64,000 bases of DNA from Oscillospiraceae bacterium (GTDB taxonomy: Bacteria > Bacillota > Clostridia > Oscillospirales > Oscillospiraceae), in the NCBI GenBank assembly GCA_902778115.1, contig CACYWG010000001.1, positions 264,187 through 328,186 of the forward strand, in the 5' to 3' direction. Below the pieces are notes generated by a model. The model ran no database searches. It had not been told where the DNA came from and saw only the letters and a list, made by a program, of their open reading frames with translations. Position 1 is the first letter of the stretch. The number at the start of each line of letters is the position of its first letter. Below, one piece after another: positions 34,330 to 42,110 of this stretch. The translations under genes and the position numbers were made by a program.

Positions 34330-35811
34330 TTACTTGGATTTATCCCCGTAATGGCCGTAGCCGCCATATTTCCCGTAACGCTGGTAGCGCGAATACCGGC
34401 TGTAGCGTCCGTATCCGCCATATCCGCCGTAGCCGCCCACCGTCCGGGACGCGCCGGGCAGCGTGCGCACGTTGTTGAGAACGCAGCCGATAAACTCCGC
34501 TTTGCAGTCGCGCAGTGAATCGATCGCGTCATTCAGATCCGGAACGAAGACGTTGTCATAACCGACAACAAGGACGCTCAGATCGGCGATCCCGGCCAGG
34601 ACCTCGGCGTCTGCCATGATTGACATCGGCGGAGAGTCAATGATGATATAATCAAAGCTGGCGGAAGCGACCTCGATCAGGCGCTCCATATAGTAAGATG
34701 AGACGATATCCGTGGAGTTCGGGTAGTCTCTGTCGTTCAGGAGCATCTGAACGCCATAATCCTGATTGCTGTAAATCGCATTTGTCATGCTTGCCTTGCC
34801 CTGCAGCATATCTCCCAGGCTGGCGTCCAGCTTTTCTCCGCGCTTGAGAAAGATCTTGTTGAGGGTCGGACGGCGCATATCGCCGTCGATCAGCAGCACG
34901 GAAACCGACTGTCTGGCCAGAGTCAGGGCAAGGTTGGCAGAAAAGGTGGATTTGCCTTCGTGCTCGCGCACGCTGGTGATAAGGATCGTCTTCGCGCCCT
35001 TCTTTCGGGCAATGCCGGAAATCATGGCGGCAATCTTTTTGTTGCGCTCCACGAACTCAAACCGGGCATTCAGATCCGTGACCAGATGCTTGCTCTTGCT
35101 GCGGCGGAAGAAATCACCCGCGGAATGATAAACCGGATCATGATACAGCACACCCAGCGATTCCGCGTCCAGCTTTTCCTTCAGGTCGTCCTCGCTCCTG
35201 ACCGTATCACGCCGATAGGACAGATACATAATGACGAGCATGACGCCGAGCGCGGTGAGCGCAAAGGCACGCCGCGTCTGCCGCGTGACAGAGACCGTCG
35301 AATCTGGTTTTGTAGGCACCTGCGGCTCCTGCAGGACCTCCATGACCATGTTTTCCGAGACATAGCCGGTCAGGCCGTTGATCGTGCGCATGATCGAGCG
35401 GATCGTCAAATACGCCTTCTGAGGGGTGCTGGAGGTCACACTCAACGTCATCAGGTTTGTGTCGGCGATCACGCGAGCCCTGGCCTTCGCGTCAAAAGTG
35501 GAAATGCCAAGATCCTGGCACACCTTTTTCTTAAGCAGGCTGCTGTTGAGGATATTGCTGTAGCTGTCCGCCATGGAGGAAGCCGCGTTCAAGTTGCTGT
35601 AAGCATAGTTGCTGGAGTTTTTGCTGGTGACGACGAAGGTCGCCGTGGTCGTATAGGAGTTATGATAATTGTCTCGCACGACGATATCCGCGATCATCGA
35701 CGCCGCGAGCGCAGCCAGCAGGATAAAGACGATATTTTTCAGTACATCGTGGACCAGACCGTACAGGTCAAGCTGATCCATAATGGAGGAAATTCCATTT
35801 TTATCTTCCAT
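34330..35811 (-). CDS. Chain-length determinant fused to bacterial tyrosine kinase (BY-kinase), second copy
   Basis: A 493-residue paralogue of the preceding protein with the same plan: two membrane segments around a Wzz-type loop, then a BY-kinase with Walker A SVREHEGKSTFSAN, Walker A' VLLIDGDMRRP and Walker B YIIIDSPPMSIM. The tail YGGYGGYGRYSRYSRYQRYG and the next residues is again a tyrosine cluster. The Walker A loop is atypical (REHEGKST instead of GEGKST context), but the essential GKST is intact. Two kinases could form mixed rings or serve two polymers. The start overlaps the ribosome-site region of the upstream gene, so the genes are co-translated. Confidence 0.92.
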   Translation of the reverse strand: MEDKNGISSIMDQLDLYGLVHDVLKNIVFILLAALAASMIADIVVRDNYHNSYTTTATFVVTSKNSSNYAYSNLNAASSMADSYSNILNSSLLKKKVCQDLGISTFDAKARARVIADTNLMTLSVTSSTPQKAYLTIRSIMRTINGLTGYVSENMVMEVLQEPQVPTKPDSTVSVTRQTRRAFALTALGVMLVIMYLSYRRDTVRSEDDLKEKLDAESLGVLYHDPVYHSAGDFFRRSKSKHLVTDLNARFEFVERNKKIAAMISGIARKKGAKTILITSVREHEGKSTFSANLALTLARQSVSVLLIDGDMRRPTLNKIFLKRGEKLDASLGDMLQGKASMTNAIYSNQDYGVQMLLNDRDYPNSTDIVSSYYMERLIEVASASFDYIIIDSPPMSIMADAEVLAGIADLSVLVVGYDNVFVPDLNDAIDSLRDCKAEFIGCVLNNVRTLPGASRTVGGYGGYGGYGRYSRYSRYQRYGKYGGYGHYGDKSK

Positions 35812-35814
35812 GAC

Positions 35815-36690
35815 TTATTCCTCCACGATCACAAGTAGCTTGGCAATGCCGAGCATTTCACGGGTCCCGTCTTTGGCTGTTTTGATGAGGCGATAGTATA
35901 CGGGATAGGTGCCCGGCTCTCTGACATTCACATGGGTGCTGTTGATCTGCACGTCGGATGCGTCATAATCGCTTCCGGAGAAAGCGCGCGTCACGCCGCC
36001 GGTCCAGATGCCGATCAGCAGGCCGCGGTAATTGGGAACTTCGCCGATCTTGGTGTAGATCACATAATCGCTGAGCTGCGGCGCCGGCGTATAGTATGTG
36101 TTGAAATCATCATAATCCAGTTCCAGTTCCAGCGTGGCCGTATCGCCGGCGCTGTTTGTGACCTGCAGGTTCATCGTCTGGATGCTTGCCCTGTCGCCGG
36201 TCATGGTTCTGTCACCCAGCGTGTACATGATCTGGGAGGTGATATTGCCGTTGAGGCAATCCGTCGCCGTGATATGTTCAAGGAGGTTCGCGCGCGTGTC
36301 CCCTGTCAGGATGCGGAGCGGCTGGGTGATCTTAAACTTCGGCGACTCATAGTCGACGTAGGTCAGTTCCCGCGTATAGACGCCGACGTTGTTGTTTTTA
36401 TCAAAGGCGGCATAATTGACGTTCAGCGTACCCTTTTTGATAAACTTTGACTTGGAAGCGACGACCAGAGAACCGGTCACGTCGCCGTCCATATTGTCTT
36501 CTGCGCGCATGCCGGCCAGCAGCTCCTCGTCCGTGACAGAAACGCTGGCCTCGATCGTATCCGTGTCGGCAGTGATCACCGGCGCTTTTGAATCCGATGC
36601 CAGATACAGTCTCACACGATATATGGCAAAAACCGTAAATACGCACAGGAAAAACACCGTGATGAGAGTTCTGAAAGTCTTAATGCTCAT
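35815..36690 (-). CDS. Membrane-anchored protein with cadherin/Ig-like (DUF5011-type) repeats
   Basis: A 291-residue protein with one N-terminal membrane segment (about residues 7-27) and an extracellular part made of beta-rich modules. Two segments follow the pattern of DUF5011/HYR-type Ig-like domains: SKAPVITADTDTIEASVSVT with EDNMDGDVTGSL, and later ATDCLNGNITSQIMY followed by VTNSAGDTATLELEL. No catalytic motif is visible. It is encoded between the CpsB-type phosphatase and the BY-kinases, so it probably helps hold or organise the assembly complex at the cell surface. The exact role is unknown. Confidence 0.75.
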   Translation of the reverse strand: MSIKTFRTLITVFFLCVFTVFAIYRVRLYLASDSKAPVITADTDTIEASVSVTDEELLAGMRAEDNMDGDVTGSLVVASKSKFIKKGTLNVNYAAFDKNNNVGVYTRELTYVDYESPKFKITQPLRILTGDTRANLLEHITATDCLNGNITSQIMYTLGDRTMTGDRASIQTMNLQVTNSAGDTATLELELDYDDFNTYYTPAPQLSDYVIYTKIGEVPNYRGLLIGIWTGGVTRAFSGSDYDASDVQINSTHVNVREPGTYPVYYRLIKTAKDGTREMLGIAKLLVIVEE

Positions 36691-36715
36691 AGCTCATTCC
36701 TCTTACTGTCATGCA

Positions 36716-37465
36716 TTAATAAAACGGGATCGGCTCATAGCCAAGAAGCTCGCGTCCCTCCAGAATGCGGGATGGGTTTTCCTCCAGCAGCAAGCGCCGG
36801 TAATCCTCGCCGTACACTCTGTCGAGATACTCTTTGACCTCCCCCATATGCGTCGTGCGTTCATAGGGGCGGTGGGCGTCGCTGGCGACGCAGGCGGCCA
36901 GACCGTGTTCCAGCAGCAGCGTTGCTGTCTGTTTGGCCTGCTGTCCGAAGCGTCCCAAAAGACTGCCCTTGTTGATCTGAAGCCCGTAACCGACCGTGCA
37001 CCATTCATAGGCCAGCTCCGGATCCCGCTGCAGGAAATAGTAGCGCTCGGGGTGCGCGATAATCGGATGAAACCCAAGCCTTGTGCATTGCTTCAACACA
37101 TGGCTGCAGAAATCCGGATTTTCGCCGAAGTTGAATTCGGTCAGAAAATAGCGGCTGCCGTTCAGCGTCCAGACACGTCCCCCGCTCAGCAGTTCCGGAA
37201 GCTCAGGCGTGGCATAAATCTCCATCCCGCGGCAAAGACGCACCGGGATCTCTTCCCGTCCGGCCTCGCGCTGCAGTTCCAGGAAAAGCTCCTCCAGTTC
37301 CCGCGAGAGGTAGTTCTCAAATTCGCCGGGAATATTGCAATGAGGCGTGGCGACCAGCGTATCGACGCCGCTGTCCGCCGCCATGGCCAGCATATCCAGG
37401 CTCATCTCCAGGTCAGCCGACCCGTCGTCAATGCCGGGAAGAACGTGGCTGTGAATATCTATCAT
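36716..37465 (-). CDS. CpsB/CapC (YwqE-like) PHP-type tyrosine phosphatase
   Basis: A 249-residue manganese-dependent phosphatase of the PHP family. It begins MIDIHSHVLPGIDDGSADLE and carries VATPHCN near residue 40, CRGMEIYATPE near 90, IIAHPERY near 130 and CVASDAHRP near 180, which together supply the metal ligands. CpsB/YwqE enzymes remove phosphate from the tyrosine tails of BY-kinases, so the substrates are most likely the two kinases encoded just downstream. It is cytoplasmic and of normal length. Confidence 0.94.
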   Translation of the reverse strand: MIDIHSHVLPGIDDGSADLEMSLDMLAMAADSGVDTLVATPHCNIPGEFENYLSRELEELFLELQREAGREEIPVRLCRGMEIYATPELPELLSGGRVWTLNGSRYFLTEFNFGENPDFCSHVLKQCTRLGFHPIIAHPERYYFLQRDPELAYEWCTVGYGLQINKGSLLGRFGQQAKQTATLLLEHGLAACVASDAHRPYERTTHMGEVKEYLDRVYGEDYRRLLLEENPSRILEGRELLGYEPIPFY

Positions 37466-37489
37466 GCAGGGATCTCCTTGCTCGGTCTG

Positions 37490-39274
37490 TTAAAAGTCCA
37501 TCGCCATGCGGCTGGATTCTTCCTCGCTCAACTCAGTAACACGTTTTTCCATTACGCGGTAGACCCGCTGGCACATGTTCAGCACCGTAGGCCGGTGCGT
37601 GGTCACAATGCAGGTCTTGTTCGGGCGCTGACGGATGATATTGCGCAGCACCTGCCGCTCCGTCGTTACATCGAGCGCCGAGGTCGCCTCATCCAGCAGC
37701 AGGATCGGCGCGTCACGCAGCACAGCGCGGGCAATGGCGATGCGCTGAGCCTGTCCCTCGGAAAAGCCGCGGCCGCGCTCGCCGACGCGCGTATGGATGC
37801 CGTCCGGCAGCCTGGAAATAAAGTCCCAGGCGCAGGCGATCTGCAGCGCCTCGACCAGCTCCTCGTCGCTTGCGTCCTCCTTGACCATCCGCAGATTTTC
37901 CGCCACCGTGCCGGAGAGGATGGTGTTGCCCTGCGGCACGTAGGAGAACAGGCCGCGGCTGTCCGCGTTCATCTCCACCTCGCTGCCGTCGGCGGCGCGG
38001 AGGAAAGCTCTCCCCTCTTCCGGGCGGATCAGGCCGAGCATCAGGCGGATCATGGTGGTCTTGCCCTCTCCGGAAGGACCCACCAGCGCAACGATCTCCC
38101 CCGGGCAAGCGCGGAATTGCGAATCCTCGATCACAGTCTTTCCATCGACGTAGGAAAAACTCAGATCGCTCATCCGCACTTCAAATCCCCTGTCGGCAAG
38201 TTCACGTAATTGTTCGCTCTCCGGCAGATGCCGTTCGCGCGGCAGCTCGATCAGCTCGCGGATACGGTGCGCGGAGACGGAGCTTGTCAGAAACGAAGGA
38301 ATAATGCCTACGACGCTGTTGAATGCGTTGGAAAGACGTCCCCTTTGCTCCAGGAACAGAGTCATGGTGCCGTAAGTGATGTGGTGCGACCAGAGCAGGA
38401 ACAGACTGTATCCAAAGGCCGCATACTGCACGATCATGCCGAGGATCGACATAAAGATATTCGTCTTGATCGTAAAAAGATTATAGTCGAGAGTGATGGA
38501 TTTCAGCTTCCGCTGCCAGGCGCGCAGCTTGCGCCCGTAGTTTTCCATGATCCCAAAGGATTTGATGGTGTCGAAATTATAAAAGGTCTCGACCTCAAAA
38601 CCCATCATTTCGCTGCCGGTCTCTTTGACCTTCCGCGCATATTCCCGCTGCTTTTTGATGAAGAACTTGCTCATCAGCAGCATGATCGGGGCGCTGGCGA
38701 AGGCCAGCAGGGACATGACTCTGTTATAATGCCAGATCAAGGCAAAAGTGACGATGAAATTATAAACGGCGATAATGATGGACGGCAGCCAGCTGATGGC
38801 GTTTTTGCTGACCGTGCTGACATCGTTATTGAAGCGGTTGAGCAGGTCGCCGCTGCTGTACTGGTTGATTGCTTTCCAGTCGACGTCAATGATCTGGTCA
38901 AAAATATCCGCCTGGATGTCATTGTTGATATCAATGCTGAGTTTGGTGGAAATCCGGTTGATAAGGTTGGAAAAGGCCAGGCTGAAAAGCGCACTGCCCA
39001 GCATAACGGCAATCATCGTGCCAAGCTTGCTGGTCTCATAACCGGTGATGATGTCGATCACATATTTGCCTGCGACGCTGGCCACCAGTCCAAAGGTCGT
39101 GCTGAAGACGCCGAGAAGCGTATAAAACAGGATCGCTGCCTTATAACGCTTACTGTAACTGAAGATCCAGCGCCAATCGTCGAGGATTTCACCGAAGGTG
39201 CCTTCCCTCCAGCGGCTTCTCAAAATATGCAGCGACTGAAAAAGCGCCTTGTTGTCATCGTTTGGTTTTTCCAT
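37490..39274 (-). CDS. ABC transporter, fused permease and ATPase (flippase or peptide exporter)
   Basis: A 594-residue half-transporter of the ABCB type. Residues about 50-330 form six membrane segments; residues about 365-580 form the ATPase with Walker A GPSGEGKTT, the signature GFSEGQAQR and Walker B ILLLDEATSALD. There is no C39 peptidase domain. The ATG at 39274 has GGTGGAGAAG just upstream. It has its own promoter (39321-39349) and a terminator separates it from the upstream cassette. It opens the polysaccharide locus, so a PglK-like lipid-oligosaccharide flippase is plausible, since no Wzx is present; export of the peptide encoded at 42111-42383 is the alternative. Confidence 0.87.
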   Translation of the reverse strand: MEKPNDDNKALFQSLHILRSRWREGTFGEILDDWRWIFSYSKRYKAAILFYTLLGVFSTTFGLVASVAGKYVIDIITGYETSKLGTMIAVMLGSALFSLAFSNLINRISTKLSIDINNDIQADIFDQIIDVDWKAINQYSSGDLLNRFNNDVSTVSKNAISWLPSIIIAVYNFIVTFALIWHYNRVMSLLAFASAPIMLLMSKFFIKKQREYARKVKETGSEMMGFEVETFYNFDTIKSFGIMENYGRKLRAWQRKLKSITLDYNLFTIKTNIFMSILGMIVQYAAFGYSLFLLWSHHITYGTMTLFLEQRGRLSNAFNSVVGIIPSFLTSSVSAHRIRELIELPRERHLPESEQLRELADRGFEVRMSDLSFSYVDGKTVIEDSQFRACPGEIVALVGPSGEGKTTMIRLMLGLIRPEEGRAFLRAADGSEVEMNADSRGLFSYVPQGNTILSGTVAENLRMVKEDASDEELVEALQIACAWDFISRLPDGIHTRVGERGRGFSEGQAQRIAIARAVLRDAPILLLDEATSALDVTTERQVLRNIIRQRPNKTCIVTTHRPTVLNMCQRVYRVMEKRVTELSEEESSRMAMDF

Positions 39275-39320
39275 GCCGCTTCTCCACCCAGTATAAATGA
39301 GCATATCAATCCAATTATTG

Positions 39321-39349
39321 ATTATACAATTTTAAGCAATAAAAAGCAA
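39321..39349 (-). promoter_or_regulatory. Sigma-A promoter of the polysaccharide locus
   Basis: On the minus strand TTGCTT (39344-39349) and a perfect TATAAT (39321-39326) are separated by 17 nt, in an AT-rich stretch that follows a strong terminator. The -10 box lies about 47 nt upstream of the ABC transporter ATG. It is the best candidate for driving the whole minus-strand run down to the pyruvyl transferase genes, in which I see no other strong terminator. Confidence 0.7.
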
Positions 39350-39412
39350 CAAGAAACAATCTGATTTACAGTAAATAATAGGAAGTTCAACGAAATTCAT
39401 AAGAAAATACAG

Positions 39413-39442
39413 AAAAGCGGCCCTGAAATCAGGGCCGCTTTT
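39413..39442 (-). terminator. Rho-independent terminator after the peptide-modification cassette
   Basis: A perfect 14-bp inverted repeat (AAAAGCGGCCCTGA, loop of 2, then its complement) ends in TTTT on both strands. It lies 41 nt beyond the stop of the nucleotidyltransferase gene and separates that cassette from the ABC transporter and polysaccharide genes. Confidence 0.9.
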
Positions 39443-39482
39443 AGGTGGTTTTCGCCTAATAACTTTATTTTTATAGATTGAC

Positions 39483-40682
39483 CTATCGGATGATTCTATA
39501 TTCCCGGAGAAGCTCGATGCGCTCACGGGCGATTTGAACGCTTCTGGCGGGATTTACGGGATCGGAGCGACCCTTTCTGGTCAGGTAACGGAAGATCCGC
39601 TGCGTCCAGGCCGCCGGCAGCAGCCAGGGGTATTTCCGCAAATACGGGAACTGTCCCCGCATGGACGCCAACGGAAGAAAGACCGAGTGCAGCGCGCCCT
39701 TCCGGCGCCGGTTGCCGCGATCGGCCGAGACCGCCTCGAGCGTCATCGTGCTGCTGTGCGCCCGGTCGAGATGACTATCGCTGTACCGGCCTCCGCTCAG
39801 AATGTCATCAAGCAGCATCTCTTCATCCACTTTGCAATCAGCAAAGGATTCCGGAGCGCGATATCCGAAATGCTTTTCACAGATTTGAAACAAGGCGGAG
39901 CACAGGCAAGTGATATGAAGCGAATCACAGGATGCGCGAATATAACTCCAGTCAATATCGTCCCGGTACTTTTCCGACATTAGCGCAATATCGCAAACCT
40001 GACGGATACCGATCCCGCTGTGCAGCAGATGCTTGTACGCATGACAAAGAAGATAAAGTAAATGATCCGTCGGCGCGAGCGTGCGGACATGCAGACCTTC
40101 AATTGTCATATCCACCGCGCGATCTAAGGCGTTTGTGAAGAAGCGTGCGCAGTCACCGTACGCTCCTGATTCAACGGGAAACAGACTCGTATGCAGCTCG
40201 ATCAGCAGTTGAGTATCTTTACCGCGGAACTTATATTCATACTCATCGGCCTGATCATCTATTTCCATTTCGGGAAGATAAGCTTCGTTCTCAAGAACGG
40301 AAGCATATCGCGCAAGATCATCTGGACGGATCAAAAGATCCTCGTCCGCCGAATGGCGAAGTTCCGGTTCGGGGTAAAGGCTCCGGCATACAATACCCTT
40401 GACAACAACAGGCCGAAGCCCGCACGCTTCCAGGCGCTTGAGGAGAAGAAGGAAATCAGCCGTGCGTTGTGCCTGACCAACAGTCAGTTGACGCGCAAGC
40501 ACAACATAGTCGTTTTGTAGCGAGCCGTTTGGAAGCAGAGCGTTGGCAATCAGCGGATTGATGCCGTTCACTCTCGCCTTCTCAAGGATTTGTGTTTCCT
40601 CTGGCTTCGGACAAAACTCTCCGCGCAATGCAGCGCTCAAGACCTCAAGAAAAGACTTGTTTTGCTCTGTCATGGGAATCAT
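39483..40682 (-). CDS. PF14907-like uncharacterised nucleotidyltransferase
   Basis: A 399-residue protein that fits the uncharacterised nucleotidyltransferase family often encoded beside PqqD-like and HprK-like genes. The fold is marked by VVVKGIVCRSLYPEPELRHS, the DEDLLIRPDDLARYASVL metal site near residue 115, ELHTSLFP near 165 and the downstream HLLYLLCHAYKHL helix. Relatives in some lasso-peptide clusters are thought to add nucleotides or related groups to the peptide; no activity is established for this branch. The ATG overlaps the stop of the lipoprotein gene (ATGA). It is the last gene of the cassette and is followed by a strong terminator. Confidence 0.83.
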   Translation of the reverse strand: MIPMTEQNKSFLEVLSAALRGEFCPKPEETQILEKARVNGINPLIANALLPNGSLQNDYVVLARQLTVGQAQRTADFLLLLKRLEACGLRPVVVKGIVCRSLYPEPELRHSADEDLLIRPDDLARYASVLENEAYLPEMEIDDQADEYEYKFRGKDTQLLIELHTSLFPVESGAYGDCARFFTNALDRAVDMTIEGLHVRTLAPTDHLLYLLCHAYKHLLHSGIGIRQVCDIALMSEKYRDDIDWSYIRASCDSLHITCLCSALFQICEKHFGYRAPESFADCKVDEEMLLDDILSGGRYSDSHLDRAHSSTMTLEAVSADRGNRRRKGALHSVFLPLASMRGQFPYLRKYPWLLPAAWTQRIFRYLTRKGRSDPVNPARSVQIARERIELLREYRIIR

Positions 40683-41017
40683 TCGTCACCGATTCCCATA
40701 TCAGATGGAACAATGATTTCGTCGGTATTGTCTTCTTCGGCATCCGTTTCAGGTTCATTTTCCTGCTCCACTGTTTCCGAAGCGGCAGATTCAGGTACCG
40801 GGGACTCAGCATCTACGATACCTTCAACAGGACTATCTGCCTGATTCTCCATTTTTTCCTGATCATCTGCTTGGGGGGCCGCCAGATTCGAATCCGCTGA
40901 CTCCTCGATCTGCGTCGCACTATCAACATCATTTCCGATCGTTTTCTGGCAGCCGGTCAGAGTAAACATAAAGCAAACGATCAGCAGAAAAGCCATCAGA
41001 CACTTGAAATGTTTCAT
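40679..41017 (-). CDS. Small acidic lipoprotein of unknown function
   Basis: A 112-residue protein with a type II signal peptide: MKHFKCLMAFLLIVCFMFT followed by the lipobox LTGC at about residues 20-23. The mature part is extremely acidic and low in complexity (runs of E, D, S, A, P such as SEPTDAEEDN-like segments) and has no recognisable fold. CAAGGAGAA lies 6 nt before the ATG. It sits between the PqqD-like gene and the nucleotidyltransferase gene, overlapping the latter, so it belongs to the cassette. A surface-exposed acceptor or tether for the modified product is possible but unproven. Confidence 0.75.
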   Translation of the reverse strand: MKHFKCLMAFLLIVCFMFTLTGCQKTIGNDVDSATQIEESADSNLAAPQADDQEKMENQADSPVEGIVDAESPVPESAASETVEQENEPETDAEEDNTDEIIVPSDMGIGDE

Positions 41018-41018
41018 T

Positions 41019-41312
41019 CTATTCTCCTTGTTCCATTACGATCAGATAATGATGCTCGTTCATTTGTTTCAAAAAAGCTTCGATAAGTCCATGGATCGCA
41101 GACGGATCTTCGACTTCATATGAATCGCAGACAGCTTCTTCCAACTCTTTGGCAGTTGCTCCAGATTTCAGACGCTCCCATAGAAAAGCAGAGCTGTCAT
41201 TCAGGATGGTTACATACGGGCATTGCCCGCTGAGTGAGCGCGCAGCAACAAGAAGCGTTTCTCCGCAGACATGGGTCATGACGACCCCGTCCCTGCACTT
41301 ATATCGTTCCAT
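41019..41312 (-). CDS. PqqD-like peptide-binding (RRE) protein
   Basis: A 97-residue protein of PqqD size. The pattern TILNDSSAFLWERLKSGATAK, then LEEAVCDSYEVE and FLKQMNEHHYLI fits the PqqD/RiPP recognition element: a beta-hairpin followed by a three-helix winged-helix. These proteins bind leader peptides and present them to modifying enzymes. The ATG at 41312 is preceded by GGAGGAGAAG and lies within the end of the kinase gene (14-nt overlap). Its presence is the main hint that the cassette modifies a ribosomally made peptide or protein; the 90-residue peptide at 42111-42383 is the nearest candidate. Confidence 0.82.
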   Translation of the reverse strand: MERYKCRDGVVMTHVCGETLLVAARSLSGQCPYVTILNDSSAFLWERLKSGATAKELEEAVCDSYEVEDPSAIHGLIEAFLKQMNEHHYLIVMEQGE

Positions 41313-42039
41313 CTTCTCCTCCACTCTTCTGCATGAGCGTTTTTCGCAGCAGTTCAGTCGACGCGGCGTCGCCGAGGTTGACAAATTTCCAGACCGGATA
41401 GTTACGCAGCATCAAATCCAAAATTCCGCAAAGGCTCCGGATCTGAGCCTCAGTCTCGGGGTAAACGCAAAACTGATCAAACAGCGGAGGGATCGCCTCA
41501 CGCGGCTGCATGGGAGAAATGAGGTTTTCTTTGCCCTGCTCCAGCAATACGACACCGCCGAGAGGCGCAGCAGTGAAGCTGCCAATATTCTCCTTGCCAG
41601 TCCAACTGGTCGGATGCACCCAGATGCTGTCATTCTCTCTGCGTTCCAGAATCGGCATATCGCCGCAGATCATGATGATTTCGCTGGGGAATTGATTCCG
41701 CCAATTCAAAAACTGAGTACTTTTACCCGTTCCGCTCGGCGCTGTTAAAAGCCAAGCGCGGTCTCGCCAAAGAAATGCGACAGAATGAAAGATACAGCAA
41801 TCCGTACGCAGCAAGAACAGAGATGTCGGTCTGATCAATGACTTATATTCGGCACGATCTTCATAGCTGCCGGTCAACAAATCAGGATATGCTCTTAAAA
41901 TATCCTCGTCGGATACCATCACATCGTACTCATCACCCTCAACAGGGTGCAGCCATGAGCGAAAACGCCTGGCAGTATTGGGGTAGTGGAAACAATAGCG
42001 GATCGACCTTCCTGCAAGATTCGCTTGATATATCTGCAT
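41299..42039 (-). CDS. HprK-related kinase
   Basis: A 246-residue protein with a clear P-loop WLLTAPSGTGKST near residue 115, followed by IICGD-like and GGVVLLEQG strands, the layout of the HPr kinase/PEP carboxykinase-like fold. It lacks the N-terminal HPr kinase domain. Stand-alone relatives encoded beside PqqD-like genes phosphorylate serine in the lasso peptide paeninodin, or belong to uncharacterised cassettes. I choose the ATG at 42039 because GAGG lies 5 nt upstream; a reading from 42099 would translate the hairpin at 42055-42091 into an unlikely N-terminus. It probably phosphorylates a serine in a partner peptide. Confidence 0.83.
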   Translation of the reverse strand: MQIYQANLAGRSIRYCFHYPNTARRFRSWLHPVEGDEYDVMVSDEDILRAYPDLLTGSYEDRAEYKSLIRPTSLFLLRTDCCIFHSVAFLWRDRAWLLTAPSGTGKSTQFLNWRNQFPSEIIMICGDMPILERRENDSIWVHPTSWTGKENIGSFTAAPLGGVVLLEQGKENLISPMQPREAIPPLFDQFCVYPETEAQIRSLCGILDLMLRNYPVWKFVNLGDAASTELLRKTLMQKSGGEDGTI

Positions 42040-42054
42040 AAAAACCTCATACAT

Positions 42055-42091
42055 GAAGAATAGCGTGGAGCAAACCCCCACGCTATTCTTC
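42055..42091 (-). promoter_or_regulatory. Perfect 14-bp stem-loop between peptide gene and kinase gene
   Basis: GAAGAATAGCGTGG (minus strand), a 9-nt loop and the exact complement. The hairpin starts 20 nt after the peptide stop codon and ends 15 nt before the kinase start. There is no long T-run after it, so it is more likely a leaky terminator or an RNA-stabilising hairpin than a full stop. Such an element would give more peptide than kinase message. Confidence 0.75.
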
Positions 42092-42110
42092 TTAAGCAAT
42101 CATTGAATCA

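Noticed and set aside
36416..38209. A 597-codon open frame on the plus strand opposite the phosphatase and ABC genes
   Set aside because: It spans the boundary of three well-supported minus-strand genes and has no recognisable motif; it is an antisense shadow of GC-rich coding sequence.
42099..42099. Start of the HprK-like gene at 42099
   Set aside because: The extra 20 residues are the translation of the perfect hairpin and lack a ribosome site; the ATG at 42039 has GAGG at good spacing.
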